Positions 7,461-15,756 are shown, counted from the stretch's first letter. The stretch is 46,341 nt of DNA from an uncultured Oscillospiraceae bacterium (GCA_944385425.1 CALWXD010000035.1:1-46341); one strand, 5' to 3'. Notes: generated by a model not told the origin, from the letters alone. Numbers and translations are program-made.

Positions 7461-8891
7461 TTGAAAACGGTAGATTTGCTGATTATGAACGGCATCGTTG
7501 TGACCATGGAGGGGACGGGCTGCGGCATCATCCCCGACGGGGCGGTGGCGATTCAAGGGAATGATATCGTCGCGGTGGGCCCCACGGCGGATGTCTTGAA
7601 GGAATATGACGGCCACCGGGTGTTCAACGCGAAGAACAAGGTGGTCATGCCGGGCTTGATCGACTGCCACGCCCACTCCTGCGACGCCATCGCCAGGGGG
7701 ACGGCGCAGGATATCTCCGGCTGGATGTACAAGGGGATCTGGCCTGTGCTCTCCTGCTCGGATGTAGAGGGGAAGAAGATCGGCTCCATGGTCCATCTGG
7801 CGGAGTCTGTCCTGGGCGGGACGACCACCATTTGCGACATGGTCTACGACAGCGACACCATTGTGGAAAACCATGTGCAGCTGGGCGTGCGGGGATTTGT
7901 CTCGGAGATGATCCACTCCATGCCGCCGGATGTCTATAAGGCGGACGAGAACGCGCCCATCGAACATGACGCCAGCATCGGCAACCGGAGGTTCCAGACC
8001 GGACGCAAGATGGTGGAGCAGTATAACGGGTACGACAACGGGCGCATCACCTGCATGCTGGGCCCCCAGGCGATCAACATGTGCTCCCTGGAGCTGATGG
8101 ACGAGATCTATGGATACGCGCGGAAGAACAACGTGGGGATCACGATTCATGTGTCCCAGGGCGACAGGGAAAACGTGCAGATCGAGCGCCGCTTCCACAA
8201 GCGGGCGATCCCCCTGCTGGATGAGAAGGGCTACCTGGGGCCGGATGTGCTCTGCGTCCATCTCACCTGCGCAACGCCCGAAGAGATCGCCACCGTGGTA
8301 AAATCCGGCTCGCCCATGGTCCTCTGCTCCACCAGTCTTGCGATCATCGGCGGGGAAATCCCCCCCGCGTCGGAATTCCTGGCCGCTGGCGGCCTGGTCG
8401 CCCTGGGGACCGACCAGGCCCCCGGCAACAACCGGAACAACATGTTCTCGGAGATGAAGATGAGCGCCCTCCTCAACAAATGCAAGCACAAGCAGGGGAC
8501 ATTCTTCCCCGCGTGGCAGGTGCTGCGCATGGCCACCGTCGACGCGGCCCGGGCGCTTCGGAAGGAGAAGGAGATCGGCTCCCTGCGCCCGGGGAAAAAG
8601 GCGGATGTCATCATCGTTGACATGCAGTATCCCGCCCTTACCCCCATCCTGCTCAGCCCCATACGGAATATTATCCCCAATCTGGTGTATTCCGCCAACG
8701 GCAGCGAGGTGGAGACGGTGATCATCAACGGGAAGGTTGTCGTAGACGATCACCAGCTTACGACAATTGACCTCAAGCAGACCATCGCGGACGCGAACGC
8801 GGCGGCCCAGCGGTTTTGCGGCCGGCTGGAGCACTTTGACGGCCTGGATCAATTGCCCCTGGCCAAGTGGACGCGGGAAGGGCTCTATTGA
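7461..8891 (+). CDS. Amidohydrolase of the SsnA/TrzN/cytosine-deaminase-like group
   Basis: This 476-aa metal-dependent hydrolase probably deaminates or dechlorinates a nitrogen heterocycle. It has the HxH metal motif (DCHAHSCD, about residue 70), a histidine in IHVSQGDREN, another in CVHLTCATPEE, and the catalytic aspartate in LGTDQAPGNN. An N-terminal beta-sandwich half (DLLIMNGIVVTMEG) and C-terminal half (IINGKVVVDD) complete the fold. The usual catalytic HxxE of this group reads HVSQ here, so the general acid may differ. The start is TTG at 7461 behind AAAGGGAGG. It may convert an amino- or imino-heterocycle, for example a creatinine-like compound, into a hydantoin for the previous enzyme; this is speculative. 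Confidence 0.8.
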   Translation: MKTVDLLIMNGIVVTMEGTGCGIIPDGAVAIQGNDIVAVGPTADVLKEYDGHRVFNAKNKVVMPGLIDCHAHSCDAIARGTAQDISGWMYKGIWPVLSCSDVEGKKIGSMVHLAESVLGGTTTICDMVYDSDTIVENHVQLGVRGFVSEMIHSMPPDVYKADENAPIEHDASIGNRRFQTGRKMVEQYNGYDNGRITCMLGPQAINMCSLELMDEIYGYARKNNVGITIHVSQGDRENVQIERRFHKRAIPLLDEKGYLGPDVLCVHLTCATPEEIATVVKSGSPMVLCSTSLAIIGGEIPPASEFLAAGGLVALGTDQAPGNNRNNMFSEMKMSALLNKCKHKQGTFFPAWQVLRMATVDAARALRKEKEIGSLRPGKKADVIIVDMQYPALTPILLSPIRNIIPNLVYSANGSEVETVIINGKVVVDDHQLTTIDLKQTIADANAAAQRFCGRLEHFDGLDQLPLAKWTREGLY

Positions 8892-8918
8892 TCCCGGGCG
8901 TCCGGAGACTGCGGCTTT

Positions 8919-8960
8919 CCGCCTGTGTTCCCGCCCCACAGGGGGCGGGAACACAGGCGG
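8919..8960 (+). other. Very stable intercistronic hairpin
   Basis: Perfect 19-bp arms (8919-8937 and 8942-8960) with a four-base ACAG loop lie in the 129-nt gap between the amidohydrolase and carbamoylase genes. No T tract follows, so it is not a simple terminator. It may stabilise or process the message, or be a small palindromic repeat. Confidence 0.75.
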
Positions 8961-9020
8961 TATACAGGCGGCGTACTTGCTTCTTTCCGTACATTTCGTA
9001 CATCGATAAGGAGAATCACA

Positions 9021-10196
9021 ATGCGCGACAGAATGGCAGTGGAGTTGTCAAACCTTGGCAACATTGGTATGACCCCCGGCGGCGGGACCAATCGTGTGGC
9101 TTATACGGAGGCATTCTTTAAGGGCAGGAACTATGTCCAGAGCGTGATGGAGCAAGTCGGGCTAAACACAAAGGTGGACGCGGTGGGGAACCTATACGGG
9201 ACAACCCGCGAAGGCGCCGGCAAGAAGATCCTCATCGGCTCCCATTTGGATACGGTTCCCAACGGGGGGATCTATGACGGGGCCCTGGGCGTTTTCGCGG
9301 GGATTGAGTGCATACGCCGCCTGCGGGAGGAGGGCTATCCGCTGATCCACCCCATAGAGGTTGTGGGATTTATCGAGGAGGAGGGCAACGCGGTAGGCGG
9401 CACCTTTGGAAGCCGCTGCATGTGCGGCCAGGAGATCGGGGCGAAGGAAAAGAGCAGCATGGCCGCCGTGCGCCTAACGGAGGAGGACGTCCTCAGCAGC
9501 CGCTGCGATCCCAATGACTTTTTGTGCTATCTGGAGATGCACATCGAGCAAGGCGGCGTTTTGGACAAGGAACGGCTGAGCATTGGCGCGGTGGAGGGGA
9601 TTGTGGCCATCATCCGCTTTTATGCCACGGTAAACGGGCAGAGCAACCACGCGGGGACCACCCCCATGTACCTGCGGAACGACGCCATGGTGAAGTCCTG
9701 TGAGATTATCCAGAGGCTGGTGCAGCTTGTAACGGCCTATGATCCCAGCATGGTCTGCACGGTGGGGGAGTTCCAGATCCCCTATGGGGCGGTCAATGTG
9801 ATCCCCGGCCAGGCGAAATTCTTAATTGAGATGCGCTACAAAAACCTGGAGGGGATGAAAGAGGTCATCGGGCAGCTGCAGAAGGAGTACGCCGAGCCCA
9901 CCTTGCAGCTGCGGCAGTTCCTCAACCAGGACCGCACCTTGATGGATCCCCGCCTCACCGAGGCGGTAGAGGCGGTCTGCCAGGCGCAGAAGATCCCCTA
10001 CAAACGCATGTACAGCGGCGCCGGGCACGACGCGATCAATACCGCCCGGATTATGCCGACAGGCATGTTCTTTATCCCCAGCAAGGACGGCATCAGCCAC
10101 AGCGCGCAGGAGTATTCCTCCGCGAAGGACATGGCGCAGGGCGTGGCGGTGCTGGCCGAGCTGGTTAAAAAGATTGACAGGAGTGAGGTTCTATGA
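9021..10196 (+). CDS. M20-family N-carbamoyl-amino-acid hydrolase (hydantoinase/carbamoylase family)
   Basis: This dinuclear zinc hydrolase should release the free amino acid, CO2 and ammonia from the N-carbamoyl amino acid made by the hydantoinase. The 391-aa protein has metal-ligand segments GSHLDTVPNGGIYDGALG, GFIEEEGN and EMHIEQGGVLD, plus the C-terminal AGHDAI and SHSAQEYS histidines. The central dimerisation domain has the family SNHAGTTPM segment. Length fits L-carbamoylase, beta-ureidopropionase and allantoate amidohydrolase, which cannot be separated by eye. The ATG at 9021 follows AAGGAG. It overlaps the racemase gene by four bases (ATGA), so the two are translationally coupled. Confidence 0.9.
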   Translation: MRDRMAVELSNLGNIGMTPGGGTNRVAYTEAFFKGRNYVQSVMEQVGLNTKVDAVGNLYGTTREGAGKKILIGSHLDTVPNGGIYDGALGVFAGIECIRRLREEGYPLIHPIEVVGFIEEEGNAVGGTFGSRCMCGQEIGAKEKSSMAAVRLTEEDVLSSRCDPNDFLCYLEMHIEQGGVLDKERLSIGAVEGIVAIIRFYATVNGQSNHAGTTPMYLRNDAMVKSCEIIQRLVQLVTAYDPSMVCTVGEFQIPYGAVNVIPGQAKFLIEMRYKNLEGMKEVIGQLQKEYAEPTLQLRQFLNQDRTLMDPRLTEAVEAVCQAQKIPYKRMYSGAGHDAINTARIMPTGMFFIPSKDGISHSAQEYSSAKDMAQGVAVLAELVKKIDRSEVL

Positions 10197-10933
10197 GGAT
10201 CAAACTGATTAACCCCAATACGACGGCGGCAATGACGGAGAGCTGCCGGATCGCGGCGGAGCAGGTCAAGCGCCCGGACACGGAGATCATCGCCACCAAC
10301 CCGTCCATTGGCCCGGACAGCATTGAGTGCTATGTGGATGAATATCTGGCGATCCCCGGCGTTCTGGGCGAAATCCTAAAAGGCGACCGGGAGGAGGGGA
10401 TCGACGCCTACATCATCGGCTGCTTTGGGGACCCGGGCCTGCAGGCGGCCAGGGAGGTGACCGACAAGCCGGTTTTGGGCATCGGCCAGTCGGCCATGCT
10501 TTTGGCGCGGATGGTCGCCCCCAATTTCTCCATTATATCCGTTCTGGACAGGGCCCTAAAAGTGACGGACGACCTGGTGGACGCCTATGGCATGCGCAAT
10601 ATCTGCAAGTCGATCCGCACAACGGGGCTGAGCGTCTTAGACTTTACCCGGGACTTTGAGAAGGGCCTGGCGGCGCTGTCGAAGCAGGCGGAGCTGGCGG
10701 TAAAAGAGGACAAGGCGGAGTGTGTCCTCCTGGGATGCGCCGGGTTTGTGGACTTTGTCCAGTCCCTAAGCAAAAAGCTCAGCGTCCCGGTTATTGACGG
10801 CGTTTTGCCGGCGGTGAAATTCGCTGAGGCGATGGTGGATATGCGGATTACCACCAGCAAAAGCAACACCTGGAAATACCCCGAGCAAAAGGCCTTCAAG
10901 GGATTTGAGTACCTGCCGTTTATCTTTAACTGA
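10193..10933 (+). CDS. Asp/Glu/hydantoin racemase
   Basis: This cofactor-independent two-cysteine racemase interconverts D- and L-5-monosubstituted hydantoins, so the whole racemic pool can be used. The 246-aa protein starts RIKLINPNTTAAMTESC, typical of hydantoin racemases. The two catalytic cysteines lie in IIGCFGDPG (Cys77) and LLGCAGFVDF (Cys182), matching the Cys76/Cys181 pair of characterised hydantoin racemases. Together with hydantoinase and carbamoylase it completes the classic three-enzyme hydantoin-to-amino-acid route. A gap of about 100 nt with a hairpin separates it from the transporter gene. Confidence 0.92.
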   Translation: MRIKLINPNTTAAMTESCRIAAEQVKRPDTEIIATNPSIGPDSIECYVDEYLAIPGVLGEILKGDREEGIDAYIIGCFGDPGLQAAREVTDKPVLGIGQSAMLLARMVAPNFSIISVLDRALKVTDDLVDAYGMRNICKSIRTTGLSVLDFTRDFEKGLAALSKQAELAVKEDKAECVLLGCAGFVDFVQSLSKKLSVPVIDGVLPAVKFAEAMVDMRITTSKSNTWKYPEQKAFKGFEYLPFIFN

Positions 10934-10961
10934 CGGCTGCGCTTGCCTGCCGCGTGACGCT

Positions 10962-10987
10962 GCCGGGGGCGGGCTTCCGCCCCCGGC
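10962..10987 (+). other. Intercistronic GC-rich hairpin
   Basis: Perfect 11-bp arms (10962-10972 and 10977-10987) with loop GCTT lie between the racemase and EamA transporter genes. No T tract follows. With the hairpins at 3577 and 8919, it is the third strong stem-loop placed between blocks of this operon. Confidence 0.6.
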
Positions 10988-11033
10988 CAAAGCGGTGCCG
11001 CGGCGGAAGCCGCCGGATTTTAGGGGAGGACTT

Positions 11034-12056
11034 ATGCTGCGCACAAATCACCGCGGAATCGCCTGCGTTGTTCTTTCCGCCTTTTTCTTCGGGCTGCTGC
11101 CCATTGTGTCGAAGTATATTTACGCCAACGGCGGGACGCCGCTGCAGACGATGTATGTTCGATGCTTTGCCATCCCCGCCTTATACGGGATCCTGCGCCG
11201 GCAGAGGGTGGGCCTCCGGGTCACAAGGAGGCAGGGGGCCTGGCTGTTTGCGCTGTCCATGCTGGGCTCTATCGTCACGGGCATGACGCTGCTGTACTCC
11301 TACACCCTCCTTCCGTCGGGGACGGCGACCACCCTGCACTTTCTCTACTGCGCGCTGACTGCCGTTGGCTGCGCGGTGTTCCTAAAAAACAGGCTGACGC
11401 CGCTGGGGGTGGGCAGCGTGCTGATCTGTACGCTGGGCGTATCGCTCCTGTCCTCCCCCCAGACAGGCGGCAACGCGGCGGGCGTTTTTTTGGCCGTCCT
11501 CTCCGCGGTTGCCTACGCTGGTTACAGCATCCTCTTGATGCACAGCGGGCTGCACGACATGCACCCCTTGAAGATCATGTTTTACCTAAACCTTTTCGCC
11601 CTCATCACCTTGACGCTGCTGAACGCGGCGACTGGCATCATTGCCTTTACCATGAATGCCCGGGGGTGGGTGGCGGCGCTCCTCCTCAACACGGCGCTGA
11701 GCACGGCGGGAGGGGTCCTGTATGTGCGGGGGGTCCACGATATTGGCGCGCAGAAGGCCACGGTTTTCAGCACGGTGGAGCCGCTGACCAGCGTCGTGGT
11801 GGGGATGCTGGTCTATCGGGAGGCCATGCGCCTCACCGGGGCCCTGGGGGTGGCCTGTATCCTGGGCGGGACGCTGCTGCTCCTGTCGGAAAAAAAGACG
11901 GGCGCCGCGAAGGGCGAAGGGGCCGGCGCCGATGGGTCCCCCGCGCCGCAAAAGACGGAGGGGTGCCGCCGTCTGGCCGGCCAGCATCGGATTTCTGGAA
12001 AAATCTTTGTAAATGACAGCGATAAGAGGGAGAAGAACGATGGATTTTTACAATGA
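11034..12056 (+). CDS. EamA-family (DMT superfamily) transporter
   Basis: The 340-aa protein has about ten transmembrane helices in two repeated EamA halves (GIACVVLSAFFFGLLPIVSK at the start; VEPLTSVVVGMLVYREAM in the second half). Helices are followed by a charged C-terminal tail of about 45 residues rich in Gly, Ala and Lys. Family members mostly export amino acids or other metabolites; here it may export the amino acid or keto acid product, or take up substrate. The ATG at 11034 follows GGGGAGGA. Its 3' end overlaps the aminotransferase start by 17 nt, supporting operon membership. Substrate cannot be read from sequence. Confidence 0.88.
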   Translation: MLRTNHRGIACVVLSAFFFGLLPIVSKYIYANGGTPLQTMYVRCFAIPALYGILRRQRVGLRVTRRQGAWLFALSMLGSIVTGMTLLYSYTLLPSGTATTLHFLYCALTAVGCAVFLKNRLTPLGVGSVLICTLGVSLLSSPQTGGNAAGVFLAVLSAVAYAGYSILLMHSGLHDMHPLKIMFYLNLFALITLTLLNAATGIIAFTMNARGWVAALLLNTALSTAGGVLYVRGVHDIGAQKATVFSTVEPLTSVVVGMLVYREAMRLTGALGVACILGGTLLLLSEKKTGAAKGEGAGADGSPAPQKTEGCRRLAGQHRISGKIFVNDSDKREKNDGFLQ

Positions 12057-13197
12057 ACGAACCAAGGACCTGCAGCAGGGCCTTATCCGCGCGATGTTCG
12101 ATAAGGCGGCGCCCCTTACCGGTGTGATCAGCATGGGGATTGGGGAGCCGGATATGCCCACCCCCGCGCCGGTGTGCCAGGCGGGGAAGGAGGCCCTGGA
12201 CAAGGGGATCACGCACTATACGCCCAACGCCGGGCTGGTGGCCCTGCGCCAGGCCATAGCGGAGCAGTCCTCCGTCAAAAACGTGGGCTATCACCCCACG
12301 GAGGAGATTATTGTGACAAACGGCGGGATGGGTGCGCTCTCCCTGCTCATGGCGGTGATCCTCAACCCCCAGGACGAGGTGATCATCCAGGACCCGCAGT
12401 GGCTCAACTATGTGGCGCAGGTGACCTATTACGGCGGCGTCCCGGTCCGCGTGCCCACCAGCGGCCAGCAGCACTTTGTGATGCAGCCGGCGGAAATCGA
12501 AAAGCGGATCACGCCGCGGACAAAGGCCATCCTCATCAACAGCCCCAACAACCCCACCGGGTTCGTGGTGCCGCAGTCCGTGCTGGAGCAGATTGCGGAG
12601 ATCGCGAAAAAGCACGACCTGCTGGTGATTACGGACGAGGTCTACAATACGCTTTTGTACAGCGGGGAGCCGTACAAGAGCATCGCGGAGCTGCCGGGGA
12701 TGAAGGAGCGCACCGTGGTCATCAACAGCTTCTCCAAGGCCTACGCCATGACGGGCTGGCGCATCGGCTACGCCGCGGGGCCCGCCTCCATCATCAAGCG
12801 CATGACCATCTGCCAGGAGAACTTCAACTCCTGCGCCAACGCCCCCGGCCAGTACGCGGCCATATACGCCCTGCGGCATCCGGAGCTGTCGGAAGAGCTG
12901 CGCGGCGTCTTTGCTGACCGCCGGAGAGTCCTGCTGGACGGCCTGCGGCGGATCAAGGGTTTCTCCTTTGAAGAGCCGGACGGCGCCTTCTATGTCTTCC
13001 CGTCCATCGCCGCCTTTGGCATGAGCGACCTCGCGTTTTGCGAGCGCCTTCTGGAGGAGCAGCGGGTGGTGTGCATCCCGGGCAGCGCCTTTGGCGCCTG
13101 CGGGGCGGGGCATATCCGGATGGCTTACACCGTAAACGAGGACCTGCTGCGGCAGGCGCTGGAGCGCATCGAAAAGTTCTGCAGCAGCTTAGGCTGA
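12040..13197 (+). CDS. PLP-dependent class I/II aminotransferase
   Basis: This fold-type I aminotransferase has 385 aa. Key features are NSPNNPTGFVVP (cofactor contact), DEVYNTLLY, the Schiff-base lysine in SFSKAYAMTGWR (Lys233) and the substrate-carboxylate arginine in AGHIRMAYT. The ATG at 12040 follows GAGGGAGAAG; an in-frame ATG at 12013 lacks a site. It is the last gene of the operon, followed by a strong terminator. It probably transaminates the amino acid released by the carbamoylase, with 2-oxoglutarate or pyruvate as acceptor. Its amino acid specificity (aspartate, aromatic or other) cannot be told by eye. Confidence 0.92.
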   Translation: MDFYNERTKDLQQGLIRAMFDKAAPLTGVISMGIGEPDMPTPAPVCQAGKEALDKGITHYTPNAGLVALRQAIAEQSSVKNVGYHPTEEIIVTNGGMGALSLLMAVILNPQDEVIIQDPQWLNYVAQVTYYGGVPVRVPTSGQQHFVMQPAEIEKRITPRTKAILINSPNNPTGFVVPQSVLEQIAEIAKKHDLLVITDEVYNTLLYSGEPYKSIAELPGMKERTVVINSFSKAYAMTGWRIGYAAGPASIIKRMTICQENFNSCANAPGQYAAIYALRHPELSEELRGVFADRRRVLLDGLRRIKGFSFEEPDGAFYVFPSIAAFGMSDLAFCERLLEEQRVVCIPGSAFGACGAGHIRMAYTVNEDLLRQALERIEKFCSSLG

Positions 13198-13280
13198 TCT
13201 CCTCTTGGCGGCACCATACCTGGCGGCCCGGGGCATTTTGCCCCGAGCCGCCCCTTGTCCCCAGGCCGCTGCGCCCAAAA

Positions 13281-13320
13281 GCCCCGGCGGGAAACTTTTG
13301 TTTCCCGCCGGGGCTTTTTT
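13281..13320 (+). terminator. Strong intrinsic terminator of the hydantoin operon
   Basis: Perfect 15-bp arms (13281-13295 and 13300-13314) with a TTTT loop are followed by T6. It closes the operon that starts at 2435. Confidence 0.92.
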
Positions 13321-13377
13321 CATAGATTGTAGCGGAGCAGGCTGTCGGCCGTTGCGGGCTGCGGCGCACCGTCTGCG

Positions 13378-13755
13378 TCAGCAGCCGCTCAGATGGTAAA
13401 CCCGAATCTTCCTGTGATAGAGCGCCTTGTACTGCCGCTGGATGGCCCTTGCGTACTGCCTGCGTTTTACAGGGTCCGATTCCCGCAAGTCCAAATATAT
13501 GACGGGGCAGCCATCCTCTTTTCTACAGGGCATCCGAATGCCGATAGAGTCCGGCGTTACGATCAGCGCTGCTTTTTTCGGCGGGTGTGCATAACATCCG
13601 ATAAACCGCATAGCCGATTGGACATAAGGCGCGCCGATAGCCTCCTGGAATGCCTGCTCCTTCCGTTCCCGTGCTTTCCCCGCCTTTTTTAGGGCATTTC
13701 CCGCAAAACAGCAAAGCAAGAAGAGGACAGAAAAAAATGATCCGCCCCATGACAA
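13378..13755 (-). CDS. Hypothetical small membrane-anchored protein
   Basis: I do not recognise this 125-aa protein. It has one N-terminal hydrophobic segment (about residues 6-20, FFSVLFLLCCFAGN), a basic helical stretch (KKAGKARERKEQ) and a compact polar domain ending in IRVYHLSGC. The first in-frame start after a stop is TTG at 13755, with only an adjacent GGGG as possible ribosome-binding site, so start and even coding status are uncertain. An overlapping frame opens with ATG at 13750 but gives a less protein-like sequence. Codon use is less GC-biased than the neighbours. The upstream 116 nt, shared with the divergent XRE gene, is AT-rich and probably holds both promoters. Confidence 0.5.
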   Translation of the reverse strand: MSWGGSFFSVLFLLCCFAGNALKKAGKARERKEQAFQEAIGAPYVQSAMRFIGCYAHPPKKAALIVTPDSIGIRMPCRKEDGCPVIYLDLRESDPVKRRQYARAIQRQYKALYHRKIRVYHLSGC

Positions 13756-13871
13756 CCCCGTTTCTTACAGTATCCCATATAATATACTTAAAGTGACCAT
13801 ATTAGCATACAGCAAGTTTATTTGCAAGAGGTATGTGGCACTATAAGATAACAATATAGGGGGCTGAAAGT

Positions 13872-14172
13872 ATGTCTGTATCAAATTGGGCGCTGGGCAA
13901 TGCCATCCGCACCGCACGCATCCAAAAGGGGTATACCCAGGAGCAGCTCTCCGAGTTGCTGGAGATTACCCCCAGCCATTTAAAGATGATGGAGGGCGGG
14001 CGGCGCAATCCCTCCGTGCCCCTGCTCTTTCAGATGATGGCGCTGCTGGACTTCTCCGTGGACGCCCTGGTGTTCCCGGGACCGGGGGAAGGCGGACGTC
14101 CTCCACACCGGGGGGCTGACGGAGCGGCAGGTGGAGGCCCTGTCCCGGCTGATCGACGCCATGAAGGAATAA
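13872..14172 (+). pseudogene. XRE-family regulator with a probable frameshift
   Basis: The first 65 or so codons encode a clear one-domain XRE regulator (AIRTARIQKGYTQEQLSELL, then SHLKMMEGGRRNPS, then LDFSVDALVFPG). After about 14080 the frame goes wrong: it becomes Pro/Gly/Arg-rich and runs to 14402 through the terminator and antisense to recR. In the other frame from about 14090 a sensible C-terminus appears (GKADVLHTGGLTERQVEALS...) that stops at TAA 14170-14172, just before the terminator. The total of 301 nt is one more than a multiple of three. One extra base in the G-rich run at 14076-14098, or a two-base loss, would explain it. A sequencing error is possible. Confidence 0.75.
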
Positions 14173-14220
14173 AACAGCGGCTTGCGACGCGTGCGCAAAC
14201 CGCTGTTTTATTCCTTTTTT
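14171..14220. terminator. Bidirectional terminator between the XRE gene and recR
   Basis: AAAACAGCGG (14171-14180) pairs with CCGCTGTTTT (14200-14209), with an inner TTGCG/CGCAA stem. A T-rich tail follows on the plus strand and the A run gives a T tail on the minus strand. It serves both converging genes. Confidence 0.8.
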
Positions 14221-14223
14221 GGC

Positions 14224-14823
14224 CTAGATCTCCTGCCGCCCCTCCAGGGCCCGCATCAGCGTGGCGTCGTCGGCAAATTCCAGGTGGCCCCCCACGGGGA
14301 TGCCGTAGGCCAGGCGGGTCACCTTCACGCCGAAGGGCCGCAGCAGCCGGGCCAGGTACATGGCCGTGGCCTCCCCCTCGGTGTCGGGGTTGGTGGCCAT
14401 GATGACCTCCTTGATCTCCCCCTTCCCCACCCGCTCCAGCAGGGACTTGATGTGCAGGTCGTCCGGCCCCACATGGTTCATGGGGCTGATGACCCCGTGG
14501 AGCACATGGTACAGGCCGTTGTACTCCCGGGACCGCTCCATGGCCGCCACGTCCCTGGGGTCCGCCACCACGCACACCAGGGAGGGGTCCCGGCGCGGGG
14601 AGGCGCAGATGGGGCACAGCCCCCCGGCGGTGAGGTTCTGGCACACCGGGCAGCAGGTGACGGATTTTTTGGCGTCCACAATGGCGTCGGCAAACTCCTG
14701 GGCCTCCTCCATGCTGAGGTCCAGCACATAGAAGGCCAGGCGCTGTGCGCTCTTTCCGCCGATGCCCGGCAGCCTGGCAAACTGCTCCACCAGCTTTTCC
14801 AGCGGAGCGGGGAAGTATTCCAT
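14224..14823 (-). CDS. recR: Recombination mediator RecR
   Basis: RecR acts with RecO (and RecF) to load RecA on gapped DNA. The 199-aa length is standard. An N-terminal helix-hairpin-helix (LARLPGIGGKSAQRL-like, about residues 14-28) is followed by a C4 zinc finger (CCPVCQNLTAGGLCPIC) and a Toprim domain (LVCVVADPRDVAAME, then TNPDTEGEATAMYLARLL). The gene starts 12 nt after the rpe stop, so the two are probably cotranscribed. The usual dnaX neighbour is not seen. Confidence 0.97.
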   Translation of the reverse strand: MEYFPAPLEKLVEQFARLPGIGGKSAQRLAFYVLDLSMEEAQEFADAIVDAKKSVTCCPVCQNLTAGGLCPICASPRRDPSLVCVVADPRDVAAMERSREYNGLYHVLHGVISPMNHVGPDDLHIKSLLERVGKGEIKEVIMATNPDTEGEATAMYLARLLRPFGVKVTRLAYGIPVGGHLEFADDATLMRALEGRQEI

Positions 14824-14835
14824 GGGTCTCTCTCC

Positions 14836-15489
14836 TTATCCTCTCAGCTCCCGGATCCGCCCGGGGATATCCGCGGCCTTGTACACCGCGCTGCCCGCCA
14901 CCAGAACATTGGCGCCGTTTGCAATAGCGGTCTTGCAGGTCTCCGGGCCGATGCCCCCGTCCACCTCCAGCTCGCAGTCCGGCCGGCGCCGGTCGATCCA
15001 CTGCCGGAGGGCGCGGAGCTTTGGCATCATGTCCGCCATGAATTTCTGCCCGCCAAACCCCGGCTCCACCGTCATCACCAGCACCATGTCGCACCGGTCG
15101 AGGAAGGGCAGCACCGCCTCCGCCGGGGTTTTGGGCTTGAGCACCACGCCGGCCCGTTTCCCCTTCCTGTGGATCAAATCCAAGCACCGGGCGGTGTTCT
15201 CCTCCGTGTCCGCCTCCACATGGACCGTCACCAGGTCTGCCCCGGCGTCGCAGAACCCCTCCACATACCGAAGGGGCCTGTCGATCATGAGGTGTACGTC
15301 CAGGGGCAGGTCCGTCGCCGCCCGGATGGAGCGGACCACCGGCTGGCCGATGGTGATGTTGGGGACGAAGAGGCCGTCCATTACGTCCACATGGAGGTAG
15401 TCCGCCCCGCCCTCCGCCACGCGGCGGATGTCCCGCTCCAGGTTGGCAAAATCGGCGGAGAGGATGGAGGGCGCAATTTTGATCAGCAT
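14836..15489 (-). CDS. rpe: Ribulose-phosphate 3-epimerase
   Basis: This enzyme interconverts ribulose 5-phosphate and xylulose 5-phosphate in the pentose phosphate pathway. The 217-aa TIM barrel has the family motifs APSILSADFANL, HVDVMDGLFVPNITIG (metal His and Asp), HLMIDRP, MTVEPGFGGQKF and LEVDGGI. The ATG at 15489 follows GGAAAGGAT; the longer frame to 15543 has no family-like residues. It is read from a promoter at 15757-15785 through an unusually long leader, with recR downstream. Confidence 0.97.
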   Translation of the reverse strand: MLIKIAPSILSADFANLERDIRRVAEGGADYLHVDVMDGLFVPNITIGQPVVRSIRAATDLPLDVHLMIDRPLRYVEGFCDAGADLVTVHVEADTEENTARCLDLIHRKGKRAGVVLKPKTPAEAVLPFLDRCDMVLVMTVEPGFGGQKFMADMMPKLRALRQWIDRRRPDCELEVDGGIGPETCKTAIANGANVLVAGSAVYKAADIPGRIRELRG

Positions 15490-15756
15490 CTCAATATCCT
15501 TTCCGGGGGAAGGCCCCCTGTGCCTGGCGGACAGCCCACCCACCGATGGGGCGCCGCCGCACCGCCCCGCGGCTCTTCACATAAAATACGGTACGTGGCA
15601 AGCCGGACGGCGGGGGGCATCTGGTCCCAGCCCCGCGCAGCCGCTGCGCCCCGCGCCTAACCCGCCGGACGCGCCACTTGAGATAGGGAGCCGGCGGGCG
15701 CCGCCGGCTCCCGCTGTGAAATCCCGGCGGCTTCCCGGCGGGAAAACGCTGCTGTT
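15490..15756 (-). other. Long GC-rich structured leader of rpe
   Basis: The predicted transcript has a leader of about 260 nt before rpe. It contains a perfect 12-bp hairpin with a three-base loop (15686-15697 and 15701-15712) and several further complementary GC-rich stretches. No known riboswitch class is recognised and no clear terminator/antiterminator pair is seen. It holds no convincing gene. Confidence 0.45.

Noticed and set aside
14081..14402. Reading the XRE gene through to 14402 as a 176-aa protein
   Set aside because: The added part is Pro/Gly/Arg-rich, crosses the terminator and runs antisense to recR; the alternative frame gives a plausible end at 14172.
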